A stretch of DNA of 14,737 nt from JANYJA01 sp038229055. Its GTDB lineage: Bacteria > Acidobacteriota > Terriglobia > Bryobacterales > Bryobacteraceae. Where the stretch lies: assembly GCA_038229055.1 (NCBI GenBank), contig JBBROU010000122.1:1-14737 (forward strand), written 5' to 3'. Shown in pieces: positions 1 through 8,426 of the stretch. The position numbers and the translations under genes are program-made. The first letter of the stretch is position 1, and each line of letters opens with the position of its first letter. The notes below the pieces were generated by a model. It was given only the letters and a program-made list of their open reading frames with translations, searched no databases and was not told where the DNA came from.

Positions 1-1524
1 CTCTTCGTCCTGCTTCAGCACGAGCTTGTGCGTTTTAAGGCGGACGGTTTCCCCGTCGGTTGCCAGGTCCGGCGCCGCGGCCAGCAAGGCATCGAATAAG
101 AATGCCGGAGCAGCGGCGAGGTCGCGACCTTTCAAATCCTGTTTGGGGATGCCGGGAAGCAGCGAGTTGCGATTGTGAAAGTCGCGCACTTGCTGCACCA
201 ACTTCGATGCCGTCGCAGTGAACCACGCGCGATCGACGGCCCAGGCATGTGGCGCCGGCATACTCAGCAGTTTCGGGGATTGCAACGCTGTGTGGATCTG
301 CGCGGCGGAGAGGCCGGTGCGAGCCACCAGATCCGCGGGGCTGATGCCAAAGCGAGATTCGCGAATCAGCAACGCGACGCGGCTCGCGAGGTCCTGCGAT
401 GAAAGGATGTCCAGACGCGGCGCTGCGTCAAAGGAAGCACGTGTTTTCGGAGCGTCGATATCGAGGATCACGCCGCCGCCGATCGTAATGACGGGCGAGA
501 ACTTCCGGATGATAAAGCGATCGCCAGGTAATAGCAGAGCCGGTTGGCGAAGGACGATTCGGGCAAAGGCGCGCTCTCCAGGCGGCAGGACCGTGCGACC
601 GGAGAAGAAGCGAACTTCGGCTTCGATCTCGGCGGTTCCGGCGTGAAAATGAACCGGTGCGCGGTGTTTGAGTGGTTTGGCTGACGGCAGCAGAGTTAGG
701 TCGCAATCGAGCGTGCGAGTGGAGTGGAAGCGGTGCGCATCGGTCAGGGTCATGCCGCGCTCGAGTTCCGCGGGTTCGATGTCGGGGAGGTTGATGGCGG
801 TCCGCTGTCCGGCAGTCGCGCGAGCGGCGGGAGCTCCGTAGACCTGAACGCCGCGCACGCGCAGGAGACGCCCCGAAGGATGCAACTCGACTTCCTGTTC
901 CGGGCGCACCGATCCGGAGATCAGCGTGCCGGTGACCACCGTGCCGAAACCGCGAGCGGAGAACGAACGGTCGATCGGCAGCCGGAAGTGGCCGGACGAA
1001 TCTTTCGATGCCACTTTCATGGCGGCGGAGGTGAGTTCGCGGCGCAAGTCGTCGAGTCCCAGCCCGGTAGTCGAACTGACGGGGACGATCGGAGCATTTG
1101 CCAGGAACGACCCTTCCACGAACTCCTCGATCTCCAGGCGCGCAAGTTCCAGAATGTCGGAGTCAGCCAGATCGGCTTTGGTAAGGGCGATGATGCCCGC
1201 CGGAATTCCGAGCAGGCGGCAGATGTCGAAGTGCTCGCGGGTTTGCGGCTTGATGGATTCGTCGGCGGCAATTACGAACAGCACCAGGTCGATGCCGCCC
1301 ACGCCGGCAAGCATATTTTTGATGAAGCGCTCATGGCCGGGGACGTCGACAAAGCCGATGCGGAGATCGGGGGTGAGCTGCAGATGCGCGAAACCGATGT
1401 CGATGGTGATACCGCGGCGCTTCTCTTCTTCCAGGCGATCGGCATCAATCCCGGTGAGCGCTTTGACCAGCGATGTTTTGCCGTGATCGATGTGCCCGGC
1501 GGTTCCGACGATAATATTTTTCAT
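1..1524 (-). CDS. selB: Selenocysteine-specific translation elongation factor SelB (C-terminus beyond window)
   Basis: SelB is the GTPase that brings selenocysteyl-tRNA to the ribosome at UGA codons marked by a SECIS hairpin. My translation of the minus strand gives 508 codons open to the window edge. The N-terminal G domain is clear: GHIDHGKTS (residues 10-18), a switch region with EEEKRRGITIDIGFA, DVPGHERF (60-67) and TKAD (115-118). EF-Tu-like beta-barrel domains follow, including the stretch SFSARGFGTVVTGTLISGSV, then the first winged-helix repeats. GITIDIGFA and the GFGTVVTGT stretch point to SelB rather than EF-Tu or IF2. SelB is usually about 620-640 residues, so the last winged helices, which contact SECIS RNA, lie outside. 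The ATG start at 1524 overlaps the ATG of the divergent gene within one CATG; I see no Shine-Dalgarno. The other selenocysteine genes (selA, selC, selD) are not in view. Confidence 0.95.
   Translation of the reverse strand, partial: MKNIIVGTAGHIDHGKTSLVKALTGIDADRLEEEKRRGITIDIGFAHLQLTPDLRIGFVDVPGHERFIKNMLAGVGGIDLVLFVIAADESIKPQTREHFDICRLLGIPAGIIALTKADLADSDILELARLEIEEFVEGSFLANAPIVPVSSTTGLGLDDLRRELTSAAMKVASKDSSGHFRLPIDRSFSARGFGTVVTGTLISGSVRPEQEVELHPSGRLLRVRGVQVYGAPAARATAGQRTAINLPDIEPAELERGMTLTDAHRFHSTRTLDCDLTLLPSAKPLKHRAPVHFHAGTAEIEAEVRFFSGRTVLPPGERAFARIVLRQPALLLPGDRFIIRKFSPVITIGGGVILDIDAPKTRASFDAAPRLDILSSQDLASRVALLIRESRFGISPADLVARTGLSAAQIHTALQSPKLLSMPAPHAWAVDRAWFTATASKLVQQVRDFHNRNSLLPGIPKQDLKGRDLAAAPAFLFDALLAAAPDLATDGETVRLKTHKLVLKQDEE
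1510..1515 (+). promoter_or_regulatory. Putative -10 element (GATAAT) for the VWA gene
   Basis: GATAAT matches TATAAT at 5 of 6 positions and ends 7 bases before the ATG at 1523, which would put the transcription start at or next to the start codon (leaderless). It lies inside the first codons of selB on the other strand. No convincing -35 box is seen at 16-18 bases. The same geometry recurs at several other starts in the window, which is the main support. Confidence 0.35.
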
Positions 1525-2464
1525 GGGCCGGCGTCTATTTCTATTGTTCAGTGTGGCGGCGATCGGGTCAATAACAGCTCAGGTTCCGGCGGCCGAAGGC
1601 GAGCCGACGTTTCGCGCGGGTGTGGCGCTGGTGAAGGTGGATGCGCAGGTGGCGGACGAGCGCGGACGAGAGATTGGGGGACTCACGCAAACCGATTTCG
1701 CCGTTTTCGATGAAGCCAGGCAGCAGCGAATCACCCGGTTTGCGCACGAATCGGAGCCGACGGACCTATTGCTCTTACTCGACGTCAGCGGGAGCATGCG
1801 GCGATCTCTGGCGCAGCTTGCCGCGACGGCCGAACGGGCGCTGGCGCAGTTGCATCCGGGTGATCGAGTTGCGGTGATGCTGTTCGCGCGGGACGCAAAG
1901 GTGCGCACCGGGTTCACGGCTGACATCAGTCGCGTGGCGTCCGGCATCCGAGGCGGTTTGAGCGACGATTCGCTTGGCGGCGGCACGGCCATCAACAGCG
2001 CGATAATTTCCGCAGCGCTTGAATTCCAGAAGACGGAGCAGCGGGGGCGCCGCGCGATGTTGATTGTGACGGACAATATGAGTTTGAATTATCGCGTATC
2101 GGACGACGAGGTACTGCATCAGCTCTCTGACGCCAACGCTGTTCTGTATGGAATGCTGATCGGCAAAGGGCGCCGGCTCTCCGCTCCGAAGCCGGGTACG
2201 TATGTAAACCCGGACTTCACTCCTTCGGATATTGCGAAGCTGGCCGAGCTGTCGGGCGGCGAGTTTGCCGAAGCGTCGCAGCCGGGCGAGATGCTGGCTC
2301 AATTGGCGGAACGGATTCGGGGGCGGTACAGCTTGGAGTACGAAGCGCCACCTTCGGCTCCAAATGCCTATCACGGCATTCGGGTCGAGCTGAGCGGAGA
2401 TGCGCGTGAACGGTATCGCAACGCGAAGATTCGCGCGCGAGATGGATACTTCGCGGCTCGATGA
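1523..2464 (+). CDS. Secreted VWFA-related (acidobacterial-type) von Willebrand factor A protein
   Basis: 313 residues from the ATG at 1523. This start is preferred over an upstream in-frame ATG at 1490 because it begins directly with a signal peptide (MGRRLFLLFSVAAIGSITAQ) and has a -10-like GATAAT 7 bases upstream. A short beta-rich region (about 30-78), with LVKVDAQVADERGREI and LTQTDFAVFDE, precedes the VWA domain. The metal-ion (MIDAS) motif is intact: DVSGSM (87-92), Thr155 in GGGTAI and Asp184 in IVTDN. This layout matches the VWFA-related family expanded in Acidobacteria, whose substrates are unknown; exported VWA domains usually bind proteins. The TGA stop overlaps the ATG of the next gene (ATGA, 2461-2464), so the two are probably translationally coupled. 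Family call firm; function unknown. Confidence 0.88.
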   Translation: MGRRLFLLFSVAAIGSITAQVPAAEGEPTFRAGVALVKVDAQVADERGREIGGLTQTDFAVFDEARQQRITRFAHESEPTDLLLLLDVSGSMRRSLAQLAATAERALAQLHPGDRVAVMLFARDAKVRTGFTADISRVASGIRGGLSDDSLGGGTAINSAIISAALEFQKTEQRGRRAMLIVTDNMSLNYRVSDDEVLHQLSDANAVLYGMLIGKGRRLSAPKPGTYVNPDFTPSDIAKLAELSGGEFAEASQPGEMLAQLAERIRGRYSLEYEAPPSAPNAYHGIRVELSGDARERYRNAKIRARDGYFAAR

Positions 2465-3588
2465 TTCTAGCTGCCGCAATTGTCCTTCTCCTTTTAAATC
2501 TGGGTGCCATTGTATATTGCGTTCTCACCATTGTGGCGGCGCGGAATTATCTGACGGCACGGCGGCCGCGGGGTAACGCACAGCCTCCGGTCTCCATTTT
2601 GAAGCCGTTGTTCGGGGCCGATGAGGGGCTCGACGAGAATCTACGCAGCTTCTTTGCCCAGGATTATCCCGACTTCGAATTGCTGATGTCGGTGAACAGC
2701 GCCGAAGATCCAGCCGCGTCGGCGGCACACAAAGTGATGCACGAGTTTCCACGCGTGCCGTCGAAGCTCATCGTAACCGGAATATCGCCGCGTCCGAATG
2801 GGAAGGTGTTTAGCCTGGAGCGCCTGATTGAATACACACGGAACGACATTCTGGTGATGGCGGACAGCGACATCCGCGTGGCGCCGGATCTGTTGCGCGT
2901 GCTGGTCGCCGAGTTGGAGGATGCCGGCGTGGGTTTAACAACCTGCCCCTACAGCGCCGTTCCCGGGGCGAGTTTCTGGTCGAAGCTGGAGGCGCTCGGA
3001 ATGAACACCCAATTCCTCGGAGGCGTGCTCGTCGCGCGGCTGCTGAATGGCATGGACTTCGCGCTCGGCTGCACGCTGGCGGTGCGGCGCGGCGCGCTGC
3101 GGAAGATCGGCGGGTTCGCGGTGCTGCAGGATTATCTGGCTGAAGATTTCATGATGGGGCGCTTGGTTGCGGAGAGCGGCAGCCGGGTGATTCTGTCGTC
3201 ATACCCGATTGAACATCGCATCGGGAGCCAGGGATTCCGGGTCAATTTCGATCACCGGCTGCGGTGGGCGCGAAGCACCAGAAGGTCGCGGCCGGCAGGG
3301 TACGTCGGCGAGATTTTCACGAATCCGCTGCCGTTGGCGATGCTGTTGTTAGTCGTATATCCTGCTTGGTGGCCCGTTGCCGCATTGACGCTGGTGTTGC
3401 GAGCCATGTCGGCATTTGTTGTGGCCGGCGCGACTTTGCACGACCCTCTGACTGCCCGGCTGTGGTGGCTGTTGCCGGTGCAGGATGTGGCGAGCTTCAT
3501 CTGCTGGGTACTGGGCTTTTTCGGAAATACCGTAAAGTGGCGCGGGCGCGAGTTGGAAGTGGGGCGCGACGGCAAGTTTCGGGAGTGA
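2461..3588 (+). CDS. hpnI: Family 2/21 glycosyltransferase, HpnI-like (hopanoid N-acetylglucosaminyltransferase)
   Basis: 375 residues. An N-terminal membrane anchor (about 1-26) precedes a GT-A catalytic domain that starts at PPVSILKPLFG (42-52). Visible motifs are DSD at 135-137 (metal/nucleotide-sugar binding), LAEDF at 226-230 (catalytic Asp region) and HRLRWARSTR from 265, resembling the (Q/R)xxRW motif of ceramide-glucosyltransferase-like enzymes but with His in first place. Two or three hydrophobic segments end the protein (about 288-355). This is the build of HpnI, which adds GlcNAc to bacteriohopanetetrol, and of its relative ceramide glucosyltransferase. The HpnD-like gene at the right edge and the probable acidobacterial host favour HpnI; the lipid acceptor is inferred. 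The start is coupled to the upstream VWA gene through an ATGA overlap. HpnG, HpnH and HpnK are not in the window. Confidence 0.8.
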   Translation: MILAAAIVLLLLNLGAIVYCVLTIVAARNYLTARRPRGNAQPPVSILKPLFGADEGLDENLRSFFAQDYPDFELLMSVNSAEDPAASAAHKVMHEFPRVPSKLIVTGISPRPNGKVFSLERLIEYTRNDILVMADSDIRVAPDLLRVLVAELEDAGVGLTTCPYSAVPGASFWSKLEALGMNTQFLGGVLVARLLNGMDFALGCTLAVRRGALRKIGGFAVLQDYLAEDFMMGRLVAESGSRVILSSYPIEHRIGSQGFRVNFDHRLRWARSTRRSRPAGYVGEIFTNPLPLAMLLLVVYPAWWPVAALTLVLRAMSAFVVAGATLHDPLTARLWWLLPVQDVASFICWVLGFFGNTVKWRGRELEVGRDGKFRE

Positions 3589-3610
3589 GGGAGTGCGGTT
3601 TTTCGCGCGA

Positions 3611-3616
3611 TACACT
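3611..3616 (+). promoter_or_regulatory. Putative -10 element (TACACT) for the carboxylase gene
   Basis: TACACT (4 of 6 matches to TATAAT) ends 7 bases before the ATG at 3624, inside the 35-base gap after hpnI. No Shine-Dalgarno precedes that ATG and no clear -35 box is visible. It fits the leaderless-type spacing seen at other starts in this window. Weak on its own. Confidence 0.28.
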
Positions 3617-3623
3617 AGCACGC

Positions 3624-5156
3624 ATGAATCGACTGGACGAACTGCGGCGCCGCCATCGCGCGGCGGAAGAGGGCGGCGGCGCGGAGCGTCGGGAGCGGCA
3701 GCATCGCGAAGGCAAACTGTCGGCGCGCGAACGCGTGGAGCTGCTTCTGGACGAGGGCTCATTCGAAGAACTGGACAAGCTGGTGACGCACCGTTGCCGC
3801 GATTTCGGCATGGAAGAACAAATAATTCCAGGCGACGGTTTCATCACCGGATACGGGCTGATCCACGGCCGGCTGACGTACGTGTTTGCGCAGGATTTCA
3901 CGGTGTTCGGAGGGTCGCTCTCCGAGACCAACGCGCAGAAGATCTGCAAGGTGATGGACCTGGCGATGAAGAATGGCGCGCCGGTGATCGGCCTGAACGA
4001 TTCCGGCGGCGCGCGTATTCAAGAGGGCGTTCTGTCACTTGCGGGCTATGCGGACATTTTTCTGCGCAACACTCTGGCGAGCGGTGTGGTGCCGCAGATC
4101 TCGGCGATTCTGGGGCCGTGCGCGGGCGGCGCAGTTTACTCGCCGGCCATCACGGATTTCGTCTTTATGGTGGACCAGACCAGTTATATGTTCGTGACCG
4201 GTCCGGACGTGATCAAGACAGTTACGCACGAGGATGTCACCAAAGAGCGGCTGGGCGGGTCGATGACGCACAATTCAGTGAGCGGCGTGGGGCACTTCAT
4301 CGCGCATGACGATGCCGAGTGCATCCAGATGGTGCGCGAACTGATGAGTTTCCTGCCGCAGAACAATCGCGACGATGCGCCACGCCGCATCACGGAAGAC
4401 GCTTGGGACCGCGCGGATGCGGCTCTCGACACGCTGGTGCCGGCGGAATCGAATGTCCCGTACGACATGAAAGACGTGATTCAGCGCGTGGTCGATGACG
4501 GATACTTCTTCGAAGTTCACGAACACTTCGCCAGGAATCTCGTGGTGGGATTTGGACGGATGGACGGGCGGCCGATCGGCATCGTTGGGAATCAGCCGGC
4601 GTATCTTGCCGGTTGTCTCGATATCGATTCGTCGGTGAAGGGCGCGCGTTTTGTGCGATTTTGCGACGCGTTCAATCTGCCGATTCTGACGTTCGAAGAC
4701 GTTCCCGGATTTCTGCCCGGCACCGCGCAGGAATTCGGCGGCATCATCCGCCATGGCGCGAAATTGCTCTATGCGTACGCGGAAGCGACCGTCCCGAAGA
4801 TTACCGTGATCACGCGGAAGGCATACGGCGGCGCTTATTGCGTAATGGGCTCGAAGCATCTGCGGACGGATGTGAATCTCGCATGGCCTACCGCGGAAAT
4901 CGCGGTGATGGGCGCCGAAGGGGCCGTGAACATTGTGTACCGGCGCGAGCTGCAGTTGAATCCGCAATCGCGCGAGGCGAAGACGGCGGAGTTTCGCGAG
5001 CGCTTCGCGAATCCGTTTATCGCGGCGGAGCGCGGCTTTGTGGATGACGTGATTGAACCGAAAGAAACGCGCGCGCGCGTTGTGCGGGCCTTGCGCATGC
5101 TCGAGAACAAAGTGGATACCATGCCGCGCAAGAAACACGGAAATATTCCGCTCTAG
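3624..5156 (+). CDS. Acyl-CoA carboxylase carboxyltransferase (beta) subunit, propionyl-CoA carboxylase type
   Basis: 510 residues, the usual length of propionyl-/acetyl-CoA carboxylase beta subunits (PccB, AccB, MmdA). These move carboxyl from carboxybiotin to an acyl-CoA in the cytoplasm. The N-terminus (MNRLDELRRR to GKLSARERVELLLD) is canonical, so the ATG at 3624 is the start; the frame stays open upstream only by overlapping hpnI. Two crotonase-like halves are visible, with oxyanion-hole motifs SGGARIQEG (127-135) and GPCAGGAVYSPA (164-175) in the first half and RKAYGGAYCVMGSKH (398-412) in the second. The residue after GGAY is Cys406, where propionyl-specific enzymes have Asp and acetyl-CoA-accepting ones Ile, so acyl preference is uncertain. 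No biotin carboxylase, biotin carrier or decarboxylase membrane subunit is adjacent. Methylmalonyl-CoA decarboxylase alpha is a less likely alternative. Confidence 0.92.
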   Translation: MNRLDELRRRHRAAEEGGGAERRERQHREGKLSARERVELLLDEGSFEELDKLVTHRCRDFGMEEQIIPGDGFITGYGLIHGRLTYVFAQDFTVFGGSLSETNAQKICKVMDLAMKNGAPVIGLNDSGGARIQEGVLSLAGYADIFLRNTLASGVVPQISAILGPCAGGAVYSPAITDFVFMVDQTSYMFVTGPDVIKTVTHEDVTKERLGGSMTHNSVSGVGHFIAHDDAECIQMVRELMSFLPQNNRDDAPRRITEDAWDRADAALDTLVPAESNVPYDMKDVIQRVVDDGYFFEVHEHFARNLVVGFGRMDGRPIGIVGNQPAYLAGCLDIDSSVKGARFVRFCDAFNLPILTFEDVPGFLPGTAQEFGGIIRHGAKLLYAYAEATVPKITVITRKAYGGAYCVMGSKHLRTDVNLAWPTAEIAVMGAEGAVNIVYRRELQLNPQSREAKTAEFRERFANPFIAAERGFVDDVIEPKETRARVVRALRMLENKVDTMPRKKHGNIPL

Positions 5157-5159
5157 AAT
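5154..5159 (+). promoter_or_regulatory. Putative -10 element (TAGAAT) for the S9 peptidase gene
   Basis: TAGAAT (5 of 6 matches to TATAAT) includes the TAG stop of the carboxylase gene and ends 5 bases before the ATG at 5165. No Shine-Dalgarno is present in the 8-base gap. It could give a leaderless mRNA, or the gene may simply be co-transcribed with the carboxylase. Confidence 0.28.
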
Positions 5160-5164
5160 TAGTT

Positions 5165-7082
5165 ATGCGCGCGTTCGGCCTTTTGGCATTGCCCTTTTTA
5201 TTGGCGGCGGAAAGCACCGTTCCCGTTCCCGCCAATCTGAAACCGGAGAACATCCCGCCAATTCCGGAAGCCCTGATGGAAAAATTGGACCGGTATAACG
5301 AGAGCCGGTCGGCCATGCTGCTCGATTGGAATCCGCTGCACCGCGAGATCCTCATCTCTACGCGCTTTGGTGACGTGCCGCAGATTCACCGCGTGCTGAT
5401 GCCGGGTCGGGGCGCGCACGCAGATCACCTTTTTTACTGATCGCGTTGCCGGCGCGCAGTATTCCCCAACCAATGACGGCGCGTTTGTCCTCTCCAAGGA
5501 CGCTGGGGGCGGTGAGTTTTATCAGCTCTACCTATATGACACGGCGACGGGCGGCGTGACGCTGCTGACGGATGGCAAATCGCGCAACACGGGAGCCGTT
5601 TGGTCCAAAGACGGGAAACACATCGCGTATTCGTCGACGCTGCGCAACGGGCGCGATACCGATATTTACGTGATGGATCCGAACGATCCGCAATCAGCGA
5701 AGCTGACGCTGCGGGTCGAGGGCGGCGGCTGGGCGGCGAACGATTGGTCGGCGGACGGCCAAAAACTGCTGGTGTCGGAGCACCGGTCGATCAACGACAG
5801 CTCGCTCTATCTGGTGGACGTGGCGACAGGCCGGCACGAGTTGCTGACGCCTTCCGCGCAAAAGGCTTCTTACGCGAATGCGAAGCTCGCGCCAAACGGC
5901 AATGGCGTATGGCTCACGACGGACCAGGGAAGTGAATTTCGACATGTCGGATTTTTGACGACGAAGGGCAGGCAGATGATGACGTGGGGACCGGAGATTC
6001 CGCACGACGTTGAAGATCTCGAGATTTCGAAAGACGGAAAACGATTGGCGATCGTTGTGAATGAAGATGGATACTCCACACTGCGCGCCTTCGATATTCG
6101 CACCAAAGCGGAATTGCCGCTGCGCTCGGTGCCGCGCGGCGTCATCAGCAGCTTGAAGTTCAACGCGAGCGGGAGCGAAGTCGGATTCACGCTGACCTCG
6201 GCGAAGAGTCCGGCCGACGTGTACTCGGTAGAGGTGGAGAACGGAAAGCTGGAACGGTGGACCACCAGCGAGACCGGCGGCCTGAATCCGGCGCAGTTCA
6301 GCGATGCGAATCTGATTCGGTGGAAATCGTTCGACGGTCGCGAGATTTCCGGGTTTCTCTATCGTCCGCCGGCTGCGTTCACGGGTAAGAGGCCGGTCAT
6401 CGTCAATATCCATGGGGGCCCTGAGGGACAGTCGCGACCTATGTTTCTGGGACGGAATAATTACTTCCTGAATGAACTGGGAGTGGCGGTGGTCTATCCG
6501 AACGTGCGCGGATCGGAAGGCTACGGCAAGACATTTCTCGATTTGGACAACGGACTGAAGCGCGAGGATTCGGTGAAGGACATCGGCGCGCTGCTCGACT
6601 GGATCGCAACGCGGAAAGATCTGGACGCATCGCGCGTGATGGTTACCGGCGGCAGCTACGGCGGCTACATGACATTGGCGTCGATGGTGCATTACAACGA
6701 CCGTTTCAAATGCGCGGTGGACGTGGTGGGAATTTCGAGTTTCATCAGCTTCTTCGAGCGCACGCAGGCGTACCGGCGCGATCTGCGCCGCGTTGAATAC
6801 GGCGACGAGCGCGATCCGCAGATACGAGCCTTTTTCGAGAAGATCGCGCCGTTGTCGCACGCCAGCGCGATTTCGAAGCCGATGATGATCGTGGCCGGCC
6901 GCAACGATCCGCGGGTGCCCTGGCAGGAGGGGCAGCAGATGGCCGAATCGATTCGTAAGAACGGCGCGCCGGTTTGGTATCTGATTGCGGAAGATGAAGG
7001 GCACGGCTTCGCGCGCAAGAAGAATCAGGATTACCAGTTCGCTGCCACGGCGATGTTCGTGCAGGAGTACCTGCTGAAGTAG
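5165..7082 (+). CDS. Secreted S9 family (prolyl oligopeptidase/acylaminoacyl-peptidase type) serine peptidase, reading frame broken by a +1 frameshift
   Basis: Two frames together encode one S9 peptidase of about 638 residues. The first frame (5165 onward) gives a signal peptide (MRAFGLLALPFLLAAES) and the start of a beta-propeller, ending at MPG before an out-of-frame TGA at 5438. The second frame, readable from about 5409 as GARTQITFFTDRVAG, continues through the propeller (repeats such as SKDGKHIAYSS, SADGQKLLVSE, SKDGKRLAIVV) into an alpha/beta-hydrolase domain. The triad is intact in corrected numbering: Ser497 in GGSYGGYM, Asp581 in GRNDPR, His613 in EGHGF. Removing one base at 5407 or 5408 restores MPGGARTQITF. 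An annotator using only starts would call 5556-7082, which lacks the signal peptide. Everything else looks under selection, so a sequencing error or recent mutation is likely. It ends 4 bases from the convergent mnmE. Confidence 0.85.
5405..5410 (+). other. Frameshift site in the S9 peptidase gene
   Basis: The sequence here reads GGT CGG. Upstream the protein is in the frame of 5165 (…RVLMPG); downstream the conserved protein is in the next frame (GARTQITF…). One extra base, C5408 or T5407, explains it: GGT GGG or GGC GGG would give Gly-Gly. It is not a long homopolymer and does not resemble a known programmed +1 slip site. Confidence 0.75.
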
Positions 7083-7086
7083 TTTG

Positions 7087-8412
7087 CTACTTGCCGATGC
7101 AGAAGGTCGAGAAGATACGGTTCAGAATATCGTCGGCCGTGGTTGCGCCGGTGATGGCATCGAGTGCGGCGAGCGCGCCGTAGAGATCGAGCAACAGCAT
7201 CTCGTGGGGGATGTTGGAATCCACGGCGACGCGCGCTTGCTCCAGGCTGGCGAGGGATTCCGACAGCAAGCGCTCATGACGTAACGTGGTGACGATCCCC
7301 GATTCGGGTTCCGTGATTCCGGCGGGCAGAATGCGGCGGCGAAGTTCGTCGATGCCTTCGCCGGTGAGTGCAGAGACGTTCAGTGCGCGCGGATCGGTGG
7401 TAGGCAGAAGGTCGGCTTTGTTGGCAACCAGAATCCAGCGGCCTTGGGACTGAGCACGCGCGATGAGCTCGTCATCTTCAGGCGTGCGCGGCTCGGCGAT
7501 CACGACCAGAGTGACATCGGCATCGGCCATCGCCTGGAAACTGCGCTCAATGCCGAGCGTCTCGACCAGACCCTCGCCTCCGCGAATTCCGGCAGTGTCA
7601 ACAAGCTTGACCGGGATTCCCTCAATGGCGGCGACTTCGCTCACAAGATCGCGCGTGGTTCCGGGGATGTCCGTGACGATGGCACGGTCTTGCGCCAGCA
7701 GGCGGTTGAACAAGCTGCTCTTGCCGACATTGGGCCGTCCGACAATGGCGAGAGTGAGGCCGGAGCGAACCACGTTGCCTTGCGCGAAACTGGCGACCAT
7801 CTGGGTGATGCCTTCGTGGATCGGCGCGAGGCGGCGCAGAATTTCGGCGGCAGGCGCGACACTGATGTCGTCTTCGGCGAAGTCGATCCCCGCTTCGAGA
7901 AGTGAAATGAGTTCCACGAGCTGAAGCTTAATGGGCGCGAGCCGACGCGAGAGGGAGCCTTCGATCTGGCGAGCGGCAATGCGAGCCTGGAAGATTGTGG
8001 TGGCTTCGATGAGGTCCCGAACGGCTTCAGCTTGCGGCAGGTCGATGCGCCCGTTGAGATAGGCACGTAAAGTGAACTCGCCGGGCTCAGCGAGGCGGGC
8101 ACCCGCGGCGGTGGCACGTTCGAGACAGTGCCGAAGAACAACGGGCGCTCCGTGACAGGAGATCTCGACGACGTCTTCGGAAGTGTAGGATTTCGGCGCT
8201 TGGAACCAGGTGACTACCACTTGATCGACTGTGTGGCCGGCTTCGTCGAGAAGATTAGCCAATTGAGCGCTCCATGAAGCGGGCTGGGGATTCGAGAGCC
8301 GGAGAATTTTGCTGGCAATGCCGAGCGCATCGCGACCGGAGATGCGAATGACGCCAAGGCCGCCTCGGCCAGGAGGAGTAGAAACTGCGGCGATGGTGTC
8401 GTAAAGATGCAA
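7087..8412 (-). CDS. mnmE: tRNA uridine-5-carboxymethylaminomethyl(34) synthesis GTPase MnmE
   Basis: 441 residues, full length. MnmE with MnmG modifies U34 in the wobble position of certain tRNAs, using a folate one-carbon unit. The N-terminal folate-binding domain has DTIAAVSTPPGRGGLGVIRI. The inserted G domain shows GRPNVGKSS (225-233), GTTRD (251-255), DTAG (272-275) and NKAD (331-334). The C-terminus is the diagnostic FCIGK with Cys438. The start is a TTG at 8412: it places three residues before the conserved DTI, as in other MnmE proteins, and no ATG or GTG lies in frame between it and the jag stop. It follows jag by 14 bases and closes the rpmH-to-mnmE cluster. MnmG is not in the window. 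Confidence 0.97.
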   Translation of the reverse strand: MHLYDTIAAVSTPPGRGGLGVIRISGRDALGIASKILRLSNPQPASWSAQLANLLDEAGHTVDQVVVTWFQAPKSYTSEDVVEISCHGAPVVLRHCLERATAAGARLAEPGEFTLRAYLNGRIDLPQAEAVRDLIEATTIFQARIAARQIEGSLSRRLAPIKLQLVELISLLEAGIDFAEDDISVAPAAEILRRLAPIHEGITQMVASFAQGNVVRSGLTLAIVGRPNVGKSSLFNRLLAQDRAIVTDIPGTTRDLVSEVAAIEGIPVKLVDTAGIRGGEGLVETLGIERSFQAMADADVTLVVIAEPRTPEDDELIARAQSQGRWILVANKADLLPTTDPRALNVSALTGEGIDELRRRILPAGITEPESGIVTTLRHERLLSESLASLEQARVAVDSNIPHEMLLLDLYGALAALDAITGATTADDILNRIFSTFCIGK

Positions 8413-8426
8413 CGCGCGTTTGATGC

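Noticed and set aside
724..1713. 329-codon plus-strand frame over selB and the VWA start
   Set aside because: Antisense shadow of selB; Gly/Arg/Asp-rich with no domain.
3264..3623. Upstream extension of the carboxylase reading frame by 120 codons
   Set aside because: It overlaps the conserved C-terminus of hpnI and matches nothing; the canonical beta-subunit N-terminus begins at the ATG at 3624.
5067..5080. Alternating CG tract considered as a Z-DNA or regulatory element
   Set aside because: It encodes an Arg-rich stretch of the carboxylase in ordinary GC-rich codons; short and with no other support.
4275..5138. 287-codon open frame antisense to the carboxylase gene
   Set aside because: Shadow of a strongly conserved gene; no domain and Arg/His-rich composition.
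5438..5440. TGA ending the first part of the S9 peptidase, considered as a selenocysteine codon because selB is in the window
   Set aside because: The codons after it in the same frame are unrelated to S9 peptidases and hit another stop within 12 codons; the homologous sequence continues in a different frame that begins before this TGA.
5694..7004. 436-codon open frame on the minus strand inside the S9 gene
   Set aside because: It is a mirror of the plus-strand coding bias in GC-rich DNA; it is rich in Arg/His with no recognisable domain, while the other strand encodes a clear peptidase.
7061..7074. Inverted repeat GCAGG-AGTA-CCTGC at the end of the S9 gene as a terminator
   Set aside because: Only a 5-base stem, lies in coding sequence, and no T-run follows on either strand.
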